Shown: positions 1-8,942 of the stretch, one piece after another
Numbering within the stretch: the first letter of the stretch is position 1
Layout of the letters: the number at the start of each line of letters is the position of its first letter
DNA from: a virus
Length of the DNA stretch: 21,650 nucleotides
IMG/VR virus record: IMGVR_UViG_3300035232_000575
Span: 1 to 21,650 of that record
Direction: 5' to 3' (one strand)
The notes under the pieces: generated by a model
What the model was told of the DNA's origin: nothing
What the model saw: only the letters and a program-made list of their open reading frames with translations
Databases searched by the model: none
Made by a program: the position numbers and the translations under genes

Positions 1-1
1 A

Positions 2-193
2 GAAGAAGTAGCAGAAGTAAAATCAGAAGTTAAACGTAGAGTTAAGAGAGTTAAAGAAGAACTTAAAGACGTTAAAGAAGCTGGTAAAAACTTAGCTAAA
101 CAATCTAAAGATGTTGTAGAAGCTGCTAAAGGTGGAAACCGAAAAGGTAGAAAACCTGCAAACAAAAAAAGAAAACCAGCTACTAAAAAGTAA
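2..193 (+). CDS. C-terminal end of a Lys/Glu-rich coiled-coil protein (5' partial)
   Basis: An open frame enters from the left edge and stops at TAA 191-193, leaving 63 residues. The first ~40 visible residues alternate Lys/Arg, Glu and Val/Ala in a heptad-like way (repeated VKxE and VKRxVK) and should form a coiled coil or amphipathic helix. The last ~20 residues are strongly basic (GRK, KKRK, ATKK), as in tails that bind nucleic acid or acidic surfaces. The stop lies 8 nt before the next ATG, so it is probably co-transcribed with the membrane-protein gene and terminase. T4 has the small terminase gene just upstream of gene 17, but a membrane-protein gene intervenes here and the N-terminus is missing, so I do not assign a function. 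The reading frame is clear; identity is unknown. Confidence 0.6.
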   Translation, partial: EEVAEVKSEVKRRVKRVKEELKDVKEAGKNLAKQSKDVVEAAKGGNRKGRKPANKKRKPATKK

Positions 194-201
194 GGTAGTA
201 G

Positions 202-801
202 ATGGAAAAGTATTTCGGAAATTTTAAGAATCTGATAATCTTAGTATTAATTATAGTAATAATTTTTCTAAGACAGTGTAGTGGTACAGGTGGAGTGAGT
301 GATACTCCATCCGAGCCTACTATTATCACAAAGGTAGAAACGAAATACGACACCATTACTAAAGAAGTTACAAAATACGTTCCTAAAATAGTTACCAGAA
401 TCAAAACTGAGATTGATACCATTAGGTTAACTCAGAAAATTGATACTCTATCTATTTTAGAGGATTACTTCGCAAAATATGTTTATGAAGATTTTCAACA
501 ACTAGATTCTTTAAACTTAACAATTAAAGATACAATCTCTCAAAACAAAATTTTATCAAGAAAAATATTCTACGATTTAATCTATCCTACAACAACTGTA
601 ACGGAAACAAAGTACATTAACCAAAGAGAATTCTATGTAGGATTCGGGTTAAATGGAACATCAAAACAATTTAATTATATTGGTGGTTCGATATTGTACA
701 GAACAAAGAAGAAACAGGCGTTTGGATTAGGAATCGGATTGAATGACCAATTTCAACCAATCTTATCTACTCAGTTTCTTTGGAAATTGGGAAAGAAATG
801 A
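202..801 (+). CDS. Single-pass membrane protein with coiled-coil stalk and beta-rich C-terminus, function unknown
   Basis: This is a 199-residue protein starting at ATG 202. Residues 11-23 are almost entirely Ile/Leu/Val/Phe and form one membrane segment close to the N-terminus. It is followed by RQC (Cys26), which does not match a lipoprotein box. Residues ~45-130 are rich in Asp-Thr-Ile and Lys-Val/Thr repeats and should be an extended stalk. Residues ~145-197 alternate Gly, aromatic and hydrophobic residues (FYVGFGL, GGSILY, AFGLGIGL), as in antiparallel beta hairpins of outer-membrane-like proteins. The layout of an inner-membrane anchor, periplasmic stalk and envelope-facing end would suit a spanin-like lysis protein or another envelope protein, but no diagnostic motif supports that. 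Its TGA overlaps the terminase ATG (ATGA, 798-801), which indicates translational coupling. Asp-Thr-Ile-rich stalks of this kind are familiar from Bacteroidota phages (weak host hint). Confidence 0.75.
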   Translation: MEKYFGNFKNLIILVLIIVIIFLRQCSGTGGVSDTPSEPTIITKVETKYDTITKEVTKYVPKIVTRIKTEIDTIRLTQKIDTLSILEDYFAKYVYEDFQQLDSLNLTIKDTISQNKILSRKIFYDLIYPTTTVTETKYINQREFYVGFGLNGTSKQFNYIGGSILYRTKKKQAFGLGIGLNDQFQPILSTQFLWKLGKK

Positions 802-2369
802 GTAAGAACATAAAAGAACTTATTAGGGAAGAGTACGTTAAGTGTGCTAAAGACCCAGTTTACTTTTTCAAAAAGTACTGTTATATACAACATCCAAAAA
901 GAGGTAAAATTCTTTTTGATTTGTATCCTTTTCAAGAAGATGTTATGGGTGAGTTTAATGACCATCGATACAATGTAATCCTCAAATCACGTCAGTTAGG
1001 TATCTCAACATTATCCGCAGGTTATTCTTTATGGATGATGTTATTTCACGAAGATAAAAACATATTGGTAATTGCAACCAAACAAGAGGTAGCTAAAAAC
1101 TTAGTTACTAAAGTTAGGTATATGCATGAGAACTTACCGAGTTGGTTAAGAGGTGATACCGAAGAAGATAACAAACTATCCTTACGATTACGAAATGGTT
1201 CAACAATCAAAGCAACATCAGCTAGTGGTGATGCTGGTCGTTCTGAAGCATTATCAATGTTGATTATAGATGAGGGTGCATTCATTAAAGGTATTGATGA
1301 GATATGGGCATCAGCTCAATCTACATTATCAACTGGTGGAAAGGCAATCGTACTATCAACTCCAAATGGTGTTGGTAACTTCTTTCATAAAACTTGGTTA
1401 AAGGGTGAGGCTAATGATGGTTGGAATCCAATCAAATTACATTGGACTGTACATCCTGAAAGAAATGAAAAGTGGAGAGCAGAACAAACTCAACTATTAG
1501 GTGAGAAGATGGCAGCACAGGAATGTGATTGTGATTTTATCAGTTCTGGTTATACAGTAGTAGATGGACAACTTCTAAAATGGTATGAAGAAACTCATGT
1601 ACAAGAACCTGTTGAGAAAAGAGGGTTCGATGGAAATTATTGGTTATGGTCACAACCAAACTATACAAGAGATTATATAGTAGTGGCCGATGTTGCGAGA
1701 GGTGATGGTGCAGATTACTCAGCATTTCACGTTATTGATGTAGAGAGTGTAGAGCAAGTTGCTGAGTACAAAGGTAAGATAGGAACTAAGGAGTATGGTA
1801 ATATGTTAGTGAATGTTGCCACCGAATGGAATGATGCACTCTTAGTTATTGAAAACGCTAACATTGGTTGGGCATCTATTCAAGAGGCAATAGATAGAAA
1901 TTATTCAAATCTATATTATTCATACAAAGAATTTGGATATACAGATGGTGATATACATTTACAAAAAGGTTACGATTTAAAAGATAAATCACAAATGGTA
2001 CCTGGATTCTCAATGACAAGTAGAACACGTCCATTGGTTATCTCAAAATTAGATACTTATATGAGAGAAAGAGTTCCTATTATTCGGTCTAAACGATTAA
2101 TTGATGAACTTTTTACATTTATATGGAACGGTAGTAGGGCCGAAGCTCAACAAGGTTATAATGATGATTTAACAATATCATTTTCAACATCATTGTGGGT
2201 ACGAGATACGGCGTTGAAATTAAGACAACAAGGTATTGAATTAAATAAAAGAGCATTACAACTTACATCAAAAAATAGTGGAGTATTTAAAACAACCCCA
2301 CAGGTCGCCAAACAATCCTGGTCAATGAAAACAGGTAGAGGTGATGAAGATATAAGTTGGTTACTCTAA
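798..2369 (+). CDS. gp17: Terminase large subunit (T4 gp17-like), DNA-packaging ATPase and nuclease
   Basis: This motor cuts concatemeric phage DNA and pumps it through the portal into the prohead. I start it at ATG 798, which has GGGAAAG just upstream and overlaps the previous stop as ATGA; the frame also allows a TTG at 780. The product is 523 residues. Visible ATPase motifs are the adenine motif YPFQ (43-46), the Walker A SRQLGIST (64-71, the T4 gp17 type), the Walker B LIIDE with catalytic Glu159, and the coupling motif LSTPNG (186-191). The C-terminal RNase H-like nuclease has its acidic residues at Asp298 (VVADVARGDGADY), Glu352 (LVIENAN) and Asp456/457 (YNDDL). All key residues are present and the length is slightly below that of T4 gp17. 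The portal gene follows 65 nt downstream. Confidence 0.97.
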   Translation: MSKNIKELIREEYVKCAKDPVYFFKKYCYIQHPKRGKILFDLYPFQEDVMGEFNDHRYNVILKSRQLGISTLSAGYSLWMMLFHEDKNILVIATKQEVAKNLVTKVRYMHENLPSWLRGDTEEDNKLSLRLRNGSTIKATSASGDAGRSEALSMLIIDEGAFIKGIDEIWASAQSTLSTGGKAIVLSTPNGVGNFFHKTWLKGEANDGWNPIKLHWTVHPERNEKWRAEQTQLLGEKMAAQECDCDFISSGYTVVDGQLLKWYEETHVQEPVEKRGFDGNYWLWSQPNYTRDYIVVADVARGDGADYSAFHVIDVESVEQVAEYKGKIGTKEYGNMLVNVATEWNDALLVIENANIGWASIQEAIDRNYSNLYYSYKEFGYTDGDIHLQKGYDLKDKSQMVPGFSMTSRTRPLVISKLDTYMRERVPIIRSKRLIDELFTFIWNGSRAEAQQGYNDDLTISFSTSLWVRDTALKLRQQGIELNKRALQLTSKNSGVFKTTPQVAKQSWSMKTGRGDEDISWLL

Positions 2370-2396
2370 AATTTGGATATTAAAAATATTTTTTGT

Positions 2397-2405
2397 ATAT
2401 TTATA
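2397..2405 (+). promoter_or_regulatory. Candidate late promoter box ATATTTATA before the portal gene
   Basis: ATATTTATA lies 30 nt before the portal ATG and is preceded by a T-tract. It is one of seven near-identical boxes at gene-cluster boundaries in this window. The core TATTTATA is the reverse complement of the T4 late promoter TATAAATA, so either the rightward consensus has diverged or the box has another role, such as RNA processing. Confidence 0.4.
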
Positions 2406-2434
2406 GATTATAAGTAGATAATAAAGAAAAAATT

Positions 2435-4318
2435 ATGGCAGATACTTCGTTATTCGGTAGATTAAAGAGATTATTCTCAACTCAGGTAGTTGTTAGGAGA
2501 GTCGGTAAAGATAAATTAAAGGTAGTAGATTCTTCTAGATTACAAGGTGATGGTAATCGTAGAGGTTCAGCTTACTATGATAGGTATGGAAGATTGCATG
2601 GTTCTAACTCAAGAAAGAATTGGCAAACATACAATGAAAGGTTTAATTACCATTCAAACAAATTAGAACTATATACAGATTATGAAGCAATGGATAAAGA
2701 TTCCATTATATCATCTATCTTAGATATATACTCAGATGAATGTACACTTAAAAATGATATGGGTGATGTACTTCGTATCAAATCAACAGATGAGAAGATA
2801 AAGAAAACATTACACAACTTATTCTATGATGTATTAAACATTGAGTTCAACCTTTGGTCTTGGGTAAGGGGTATGAACAAATATGGTGATTATTATGTTT
2901 ACTTAGATATTGATGATGAGTTAGGTGTTGTAAATGCACAACCACTATCTGTATATGAAACTAGAAGAGAAGAAGGGTATGATTTAGATAATCCTTACTC
3001 AGTAAGATTCGAAGTGGAAGAACAAAACACAAACGCTATTTCACAAAGAAACAATACTAAGTTTTTAGAATCATTTCAGGTAGGTCATTTTAGATTACTA
3101 ACAGATACTAACTTCCTTCCTTATGGTCGTTCACTATTAGAAGGTGCAAGAAAGACTTGGAAACAATTAACTCTTATGGAAGATGCTATGATGATTCATA
3201 GAATTATGAGAGCACCTGAAAAAAGAGTATTTAAAATTGATATTGGAAATATTCCACCTGCAGAGGTTGATTCTTATATGGCAAACATCATAGACCAGAT
3301 GAAGAAAATACCATATGTAAATGAAACTACTGGTGATTACAATCTTAAATTCAATATGCAGAATATGTTAGAAGATTACTATCTACCTGTGAGAGGTGGT
3401 GCTAGTGGTACTGAGATTGATACATTAAGTGGAATGGAATTTGGTGGTATTGATGATATTGAGTATCTAAAGAATAGAATGTTAGCGGCACTTAAAGTTC
3501 CAAAAGCATTTATTGGATACGAAGAAGGTGTTGAAGGTAAAGCAACTCTTGCACAAGAAGATATTAGATTTGCTCGTTCTGTAGAAAGAATCCAAAAGAT
3601 TGTACTTTCAGAATTAACTAAGATTGCAGTAGTACACTTGTATTCACAAGGATATACAGATGAAGAATTAGTAAACTTCGAATTAGAACTTACTAACCCA
3701 TCTATTATATATGAACAAGAAAAAGCAAACCTTTGGTCGGAAAAAGTATCTTTAGTTTCTGATATGAAAGATTTAAAAATGTTATCACAAGAATGGATGT
3801 ATAAAAATATATTCAATATGAGTGATGATGAGTGGAAAAAAGAACAGTATAAGGTTCTTAATGATATTAAATTAGGATTTAGACATGACCAACTTGCCGA
3901 AGAAGGTAATGACCCAATTAAAACTGGTGAATCGTTTGGTACTCCACATGATTTAGCAACATTACAACAAAGTGGTGAAGAAGGTGGTGATGATAGCGGA
4001 GCAAATGCTGGATTCCCAACCGTTGAAGACACAGGTGGAGCACCAGAGGGTGGATTTGAAGGAGCAGGTAGACCTAAAGAAAGTGGTAATTATCAAACGG
4101 ATGAGAATCCATTTGGTAGAGACCCAATTGGTAGAAAGGCCTTATCACAGAAAGAATCATATACGGCTCGTAATAAAAAAGAAGTTGATACATTCTTAGG
4201 TAATATGAAAACTAAAATAAAAAGTAGAAATATTATAGTAGAATCGTTAAAAGAAGACGGTACAAATGAAACTTCTTCATTATTAGATGAGAAAAATATA
4301 CTGAATTCTAATAATTAG
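2435..4318 (+). CDS. gp20: Portal vertex protein (T4 gp20-like)
   Basis: The portal is the dodecameric ring at the unique head vertex; it nucleates prohead assembly and is the channel for the terminase motor and the tail. The 627-residue product has the T4-like portal layout. A basic N-terminus is followed by an alpha/beta core with the conserved stretch YTDYEAMDKDSIISSILDIY near residue 80, then the SVYETRREEGYDL region near 180. The long helical segment with RIMRAPEKRVFKIDIG lies near 255-270, followed by LKVPKAFIGYEEGVEGKATL near 355-375. The final ~120 residues are a low-complexity Gly/Glu/Asp tail, a probable disordered extension. It starts at ATG 2435 behind an A-rich leader with no Shine-Dalgarno, unlike most genes here. 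It follows terminase directly; T4 genes 18 and 19 are not between them. Confidence 0.95.
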   Translation: MADTSLFGRLKRLFSTQVVVRRVGKDKLKVVDSSRLQGDGNRRGSAYYDRYGRLHGSNSRKNWQTYNERFNYHSNKLELYTDYEAMDKDSIISSILDIYSDECTLKNDMGDVLRIKSTDEKIKKTLHNLFYDVLNIEFNLWSWVRGMNKYGDYYVYLDIDDELGVVNAQPLSVYETRREEGYDLDNPYSVRFEVEEQNTNAISQRNNTKFLESFQVGHFRLLTDTNFLPYGRSLLEGARKTWKQLTLMEDAMMIHRIMRAPEKRVFKIDIGNIPPAEVDSYMANIIDQMKKIPYVNETTGDYNLKFNMQNMLEDYYLPVRGGASGTEIDTLSGMEFGGIDDIEYLKNRMLAALKVPKAFIGYEEGVEGKATLAQEDIRFARSVERIQKIVLSELTKIAVVHLYSQGYTDEELVNFELELTNPSIIYEQEKANLWSEKVSLVSDMKDLKMLSQEWMYKNIFNMSDDEWKKEQYKVLNDIKLGFRHDQLAEEGNDPIKTGESFGTPHDLATLQQSGEEGGDDSGANAGFPTVEDTGGAPEGGFEGAGRPKESGNYQTDENPFGRDPIGRKALSQKESYTARNKKEVDTFLGNMKTKIKSRNIIVESLKEDGTNETSSLLDEKNILNSNN

Positions 4319-4319
4319 G

Positions 4320-4327
4320 ATATTTAT
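4320..4327 (+). promoter_or_regulatory. Candidate late promoter box ATATTTAT after the portal gene
   Basis: ATATTTAT begins two bases after the portal stop codon and lies 42 nt before the next ATG (4370). The eight-base core matches the other boxes at gene-cluster boundaries, although the following base is T instead of A. The 51-nt gap holds no other clear signal except the Shine-Dalgarno-like AGAGGTG just before ATG 4370. Confidence 0.35.
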
Positions 4328-4369
4328 TAACAAATATATAGGTTACTCTACCATAATTAGAGGTGAATA

Positions 4370-5218
4370 ATGAAGAAATTAAAACACAGTAAATACAAAA
4401 ATACAGGAATTCTGTTCGAACTATTGGTTAGACAGATAGCTACTGATACTTTAAACAACAGAGATTCTGTAGCTACTAAAATCATTAAAGAACATTTCAG
4501 TAACAATACAGAGTTAGCTAAAGAACTTAGATTATATAAGTCATTTATTGAAGAAAATTTCACGTCTGAATATAAGGCCTCTGAATTTGTAAACATTATC
4601 CTAAATCAGAGAACAAAATTAAACGAATCTTCATTAAGTAGACAAAAATACAATTTGATTAAAGCAATCAAAAAGAATTTTGTAATAGAAGATTTCTTTA
4701 AGTATAGAGTTAATAACTATAAAGAGAATGCATCTATATATAAGTTATTCGAACACACTACATCGGATAATCCTAAAGAATATGTAGAATGTAAATCCAC
4801 ACTAATGGAATCTTTAACAGGTAAATCACAAAATACTGATAAAGTTGTATCTACTATTAACGAAGAGTATTCTAAACAGCCAAAAGAAGTAAGATTACTT
4901 GCTTGGAAAATGTTGGTTGAGAATTTTAACAACAAATACACTACATTAACTGATAAACAACAAGATATTCTTAGAGAATACATAAACTCAGTTGATAATT
5001 CTGAAAAATTAAAGAAATTTGTAGTAAGAGAATGTAACTCATTATCAAAAAATATTAATTTAATTAAAGTTACTGATAAAGTTACTAAAATTAAAGTAAA
5101 CGAAGTATTAAAACTAATCACCAAAGTAAAAACATCTAAAGTAATTACCGAATCTCAAATTTTATCATTACTGAGATATACAGAACTACATAATGAATTG
5201 AAAAGGGTATTCAAATGA
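4370..5218 (+). CDS. Head-module protein of unknown function between portal and prohead protease
   Basis: This is a 282-residue, Lys- and Asn-rich, predominantly helical protein. It starts at ATG 4370, well placed behind AGAGGTG. The N-terminus (KHSKYKNTGILFELLVRQIA, residues 5-24) resembles a family I associate with marine T4-like phages next to the portal, but I know no tested function. No catalytic motif, membrane segment or signal peptide is visible. Sites of the form hydrophobic-x-Glu-Ser occur (KLNESS near 85, LMESL near 147), compatible with cleavage by the prohead protease, but they are not at the N-terminus. Its position corresponds to T4 genes 67/68, whose products are prohead core proteins. 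A core or assembly role is inferred from position only. The stop overlaps the next start as ATGA (5215-5218). Confidence 0.8.
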   Translation: MKKLKHSKYKNTGILFELLVRQIATDTLNNRDSVATKIIKEHFSNNTELAKELRLYKSFIEENFTSEYKASEFVNIILNQRTKLNESSLSRQKYNLIKAIKKNFVIEDFFKYRVNNYKENASIYKLFEHTTSDNPKEYVECKSTLMESLTGKSQNTDKVVSTINEEYSKQPKEVRLLAWKMLVENFNNKYTTLTDKQQDILREYINSVDNSEKLKKFVVRECNSLSKNINLIKVTDKVTKIKVNEVLKLITKVKTSKVITESQILSLLRYTELHNELKRVFK

Positions 5219-5703
5219 AAAGTTTTATAAAAGAAATAGAAGAAAAGTTTGAAGAAATCGAAGAAGCAAACGTAACTGGTAATTTAGATGGTGGTGAAGG
5301 ACCGATTAAAACTCCTAATGCATTTTCAAAGAGTAAAGATGAGGATGATTTGGATGATGACCATATTGAAGTATTAGGGTATAAGAAATCAAAAGAAAAA
5401 AAGATGAACACTGCTAAATTAGAATCATTAGAACGTAAGTTAGAGAATAAAATCAACGAAATATCTTATAAAGATTTCAAAAGAGATGAAAATCTAAAAC
5501 AACATCAGAAGATTAATCATTCGATTAAAGAAATCAATAGTATGATGTTTAAGTTAGAAAGAATCGTTAATCAAAACGCTAAATTGAAAACTGAAGCTGG
5601 TGTTCATAATGGACAATATTGGAAATCAACTCAAAAAAGATTCGGTAAGATTTCAGAACGTATGTTAAAAGTAGCTAGAAACTTAAAAGAGTTATCATCG
5701 TGA
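5215..5703 (+). CDS. Putative prohead core protein, coiled-coil (T4 gene 67/68 position)
   Basis: This is a 162-residue charged protein translationally coupled to the previous gene (ATGA overlap). The first ~20 residues are Glu-rich and contain IxE sites (FIKE at 4-7 and IEE before Ala18), a plausible propeptide for the gp21-type protease. A Gly/Pro segment follows (LDGGEGPIKTPNAF, ~24-37), then an acidic patch (DEDDLDDD, ~42-49), and from ~65 to the C-terminus a Lys/Glu-rich region likely to be a coiled coil. T4 gp67 and gp68 are small, charged, protease-cleaved core proteins in the same interval. The assignment rests on position, charge and cleavage-like sites, not on recognised sequence similarity. 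Confidence 0.75.
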   Translation: MKSFIKEIEEKFEEIEEANVTGNLDGGEGPIKTPNAFSKSKDEDDLDDDHIEVLGYKKSKEKKMNTAKLESLERKLENKINEISYKDFKRDENLKQHQKINHSIKEINSMMFKLERIVNQNAKLKTEAGVHNGQYWKSTQKRFGKISERMLKVARNLKELSS

Positions 5704-5834
5704 GTTCAGACAAAAAAATATTAAAAGAAGAACTTTCAAATAAGGATTTGGAAAACATTCGTCTACTTATAAGATATGAAGTAGCACAAATCATGTTTGA
5801 TTTATATAGAAAACGTAAAGTTTGGGGAGCATAA
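5700..5834 (+). CDS. Small 44-residue protein, GTG start, coupled between core protein and protease genes
   Basis: This short frame starts at GTG 5700 inside the upstream stop (GTGA, 5700-5703) and ends with TAA 5832-5834, which shares its last base with the protease ATG (TAATG). It encodes 44 residues, mostly charged and helical: an N-terminal KKILKEEL, then a region with LENIRLLIRYEVAQIMFDLY and a basic end (RKRKVWGA). Seamless overlaps on both sides and filling of an otherwise empty 130-nt interval are the main evidence that it is real. A short core-associated or regulatory role can be inferred only from position. The ILKE at residues 7-10 resembles the N-terminal hydrophobic-x-Glu sites in neighbouring head proteins. 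Confidence 0.6.
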   Translation: MSSDKKILKEELSNKDLENIRLLIRYEVAQIMFDLYRKRKVWGA

Positions 5835-6451
5835 TGGGCAGATTACTTATAGATACAATTCCTTTTACTATGACTAAGAGTCAAATCAATGAATCATTGG
5901 AAGATAACAATGGTAGATTGATTGTTAATGGTGTACTCCAACGTGCTGAAGCTGAAAACCAAAATGGTAGAGTTTATCCACGTTCAATCTTAGAAAGAGA
6001 AGTGGAAAAATACAAAGGTAGAGAAATTAAAGAAAATAGAGCGTTTGGTGAGTTAGACCATCCTGAATCTTCTGTAGTTGAACTAAAAAACACTTCACAT
6101 ATCATCAGAGAAGTATATTGGAAGGGTGATGATGTAATGGGTAAGGTAGAAGTACTTAAAACTCCAGCAGGGAACATCCTTAAAGAACTTTTAGAGGCAG
6201 GTTGTACTGTTGGTATCTCTTCAAGAGGTATGGGTTCTGTAAAAGAGGCTACTAATGGTAAATCTGTTACTGTAGAAGATGATTTTGATTTAATTTGTTG
6301 GGATTTTGTTTCAAACCCATCAACACATGGTGCATTTATGAGACCTGTAAACGAATCAGTAGTTGGAAAGAGTAAAACCCCATCATATAAGAAAATTAAT
6401 ACTTTAGTTAGAGATATCATCTGTGAAATTGATGGTATTTGTGCTATTTAG
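5834..6451 (+). CDS. gp21: Prohead maturation protease (T4 gp21-like)
   Basis: This serine protease sits in the prohead core and cleaves scaffold, internal and capsid proteins after assembly, then itself. ATG 5834 is preceded by GGGGAG and is preferred to an in-frame TTG at 5822; the product is 205 residues, the usual size. Family landmarks are NGRVYPRSILEREVEKY (44-60), His76 in GELDHPES, Ser129/Ser130 in GISSRGMG, and a downstream acidic region with WDFVSNPS (Asp157). His and Ser fit the catalytic residues of the T4 gp21 family; the third residue cannot be fixed by eye. INE-Ser at residues 18-21 is a likely self-processing site near the N-terminus and VNE-Ser lies near the C-terminus. It is followed 10 nt later by the repeated 925-residue protein, its probable substrate. 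Confidence 0.93.
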   Translation: MGRLLIDTIPFTMTKSQINESLEDNNGRLIVNGVLQRAEAENQNGRVYPRSILEREVEKYKGREIKENRAFGELDHPESSVVELKNTSHIIREVYWKGDDVMGKVEVLKTPAGNILKELLEAGCTVGISSRGMGSVKEATNGKSVTVEDDFDLICWDFVSNPSTHGAFMRPVNESVVGKSKTPSYKKINTLVRDIICEIDGICAI

Positions 6452-6461
6452 GAGATAATAA

Positions 6462-8942
6462 ATGAAATTAACTGATATATTAAACGAAAGTGTTTACGTT
6501 AAGAACAAAGAAACAGGTAATGTTTATCAAGTAAAAAATGCAAACCCAGCAAAACACGAACCACCATCTAAAGGTGAAGTTAAAAAAGCTAAAGAAGATT
6601 CAAAGGAAGAACCTAGTAGTAAGAAACCATCAATGGATGATATTAAAGATAATTTAAAAAATATGTCGGCCGATGAATTCGTTAAGTATGGTGAAGAAAA
6701 TATATTACCACATCTAAAAAACAAATCAGACATAAAAGATTATGAGGCGGCAATAGAAGCTTTAAAAGGTGGAAGATTAAAAAGAATGATGGCCAAATCT
6801 GATATCAAAAATATTACAGGTGATGATAGAAAAGGAAGAGGTTTTAATGAATCAATGAAGGTGAATGAAGCTAAGTACGATATCGGAATGGCTCGTAAAG
6901 GAAACGGATTAACTGTTTACAATAAAGCAGAAGAAGAAAATGGTGATTATAAAAATGTAGCTCACATTGATTCAAAAGGTAAAGTAAAATATTACGATAA
7001 AAAAGTTCCATCTAAGATTAAGAAACAAATCGAAGCTGAGGCTAAGAAGATGATGGAAATAAAAATTGAGGGAACTATGAAATTAACAGACCTATTAAAC
7101 GAAGATGTTTATGTTAAAAACAAAAAGACTGGGAACACTTATAAAGTAAAAAATGCAAACCCATCAAAACACGAACCACCATCCAAAGATGATATAGCAA
7201 AAGCTAAATCAGATGCAAATGATGAACCAAACAGAGAACCTAAAAAGAATGGGCCTAAAATTGAATTATCCAAAGATTTCGATAGTTTATATTATGCTGA
7301 TGATATTGAAAGTGATGTTCAAAACCTTGAAGGTAAAATATCTGATGAAGATTATAAAAAAATTATGAGCCAGGTAGAGGATTTAAGTATGGTACAGCAG
7401 GATGCTGAAGAAGCTGACAATTATGATTCTCCAGAAGAAGCAGAAGAAGATGGGTTAGATGTAAGACCAAAAGAAGAAATCGAAAAGATGGCAAGTGATA
7501 TAAAAGACATGATTAGACAAGCCAATGGTACTCCAAAAGAAGAACCTAAAAGTGAACCAAAAAAAGATGAACCTAAAAGTGAACCAAAGCGAGTACCTTT
7601 AGATAAAAATGATAGCTATTATATCAAAACTGCAGTAGAAAAGAAAATGGGCCCGGCCGCTTTCAAAGCACTTAGTTATGGAGATATGCAAAAAGCTTAT
7701 AATGATGAAATGGAATCTAGGGGTTGGGAAAAAGGTGATGATGGAGAGTGGACTAAACCTGCAAACGAATCATCTAAAAGAAAAATAAAAGAATCAAAGG
7801 GAAACACAATGAAATTAAAAGACTTACTATCCGAAGATGTTTATGTTAAAAATAAAAAGACGGGAAATACATATGCTGTAAAAACTGCTGACCCATCAAA
7901 ACATGAACCACCATCTAAAGGTGAAGTAGAAAAAGCTAAATCAGATGCAAATGATGAACCAAACAGAGAACCTTCAAAGGAAGAACCTAAAAAGGATGAA
8001 CCTAAAAAGGATGAACCTAAAGGTGAAAAACCAAACCTGACTCATTTAGATTATGACCAGGCGGAAGAAGATTTAGAAGAATTGAGGTATGCTGGAGAGT
8101 TATCAGATAATCCACGTTTACTTTACAATATTGGTGATATGGTTAAACTTTTACAATCAGGTCATGCTACTGAAGAGGATATACAACGAGTAGATGCTAT
8201 GAGAGATACAATAGACGATATGAACATGAGTAATCCTGATGCCGGTCTAGAAAAGGTAGATACTGCTTTAGCAGCTGCAATAAAATCTACCAAAAATGAA
8301 AACGTTTCTATGAAATTAAAAGACTTATTAAAAGAATCATTTAAAAGTGGTAAAGTTTATTCAAACCCATTTCACACTTCATTTGTAAAAGAAGATTTTT
8401 CAAAAGATAAAAACGAAATGACAAATGAAGAAAAGATGGCTTTCTTAGAAGCGGTTAAATCATACAGAAAATTTGGTGAATCAATCTACAGAAAAGACGG
8501 ATTAGCTGAAGTATATGAATCAATCAGAAGTGTAGTAGAAAATGCTAGTAAACATATGGTTAAAGAAACTGAAGGTTCATTTGATGGAATTACAGTTGGA
8601 AGACACGTAAAGAGAATGAATGAATCATTTAAAGTATTTGAAAAAACTTTAAGAGATGTTGTTACATTAGAACAAAGACTAACCTCATCATATGATGATA
8701 TCGGTGAAACATTACAGAAGTATTATGAAATTGCTGATTTATCAACCGAAGGAAATGAGTTCGGAGCCGCTAGGGCAAAAGCAATCGCAAATGGTGATAG
8801 TGAATTTGAAGTAGATGGTAAAAAGTATCCTGTAAAGGGTGTTGATAAGGATGATAAGGAAAATGCGAAAGAATTTACTAATGAATCTAAATCAATGAAA
8901 CTTACTTCTATGTTAAATGAATCATTCGGATATGGTGAACTA
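6462..8942 (+). repeat. Five in-frame repeats of an N-terminal targeting/protease-site module
   Basis: Repeat starts are the ATG codons at 6462, 7077, 7809, 8310 and 8895. All are in the same frame and each encodes MKL plus a hydrophobic-x-Glu ending. Copies 1-3 stay similar for ~150 nt (to about 6600, 7225 and 7970); copies 4 and 5 share only the first ~10 codons, followed by Ser-Phe. Copies 2 and 3 retain purine-rich ribosome-site-like stretches before their ATG (GAGGGA at 7068-7073 and AAAGGGA ending at 7802). This fits an origin by duplication and fusion of separate genes. Confidence 0.8.

Noticed and set aside
780-797. Upstream TTG start for terminase
   Set aside because: ATG 798 is preceded by GGGAAAG and forms the ATGA overlap seen elsewhere in this phage; the six extra residues match nothing expected.
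2377-2394. Possible terminator after the terminase gene
   Set aside because: ATATT/AATAT with a T-run is only a 5-bp A/T stem and is not convincing; the following T-tract fits better as part of the box at 2397.
3379-4032. Minus-strand 217-codon frame opposite the portal gene
   Set aside because: It lies wholly inside the well-supported portal gene, is Ser-rich from antisense reading of biased codons, and has no recognisable features.
3972-4199. 75-codon + frame within the portal C-terminal region
   Set aside because: It is an out-of-frame reading of the Gly/Glu-rich portal tail, with no independent support.
5822-5833. Upstream TTG start for the prohead protease
   Set aside because: ATG 5834 has a well-spaced GGGGAG and forms a TAATG overlap with the preceding small gene; the TTG lies inside that gene and would place the ribosome site within the coding part.
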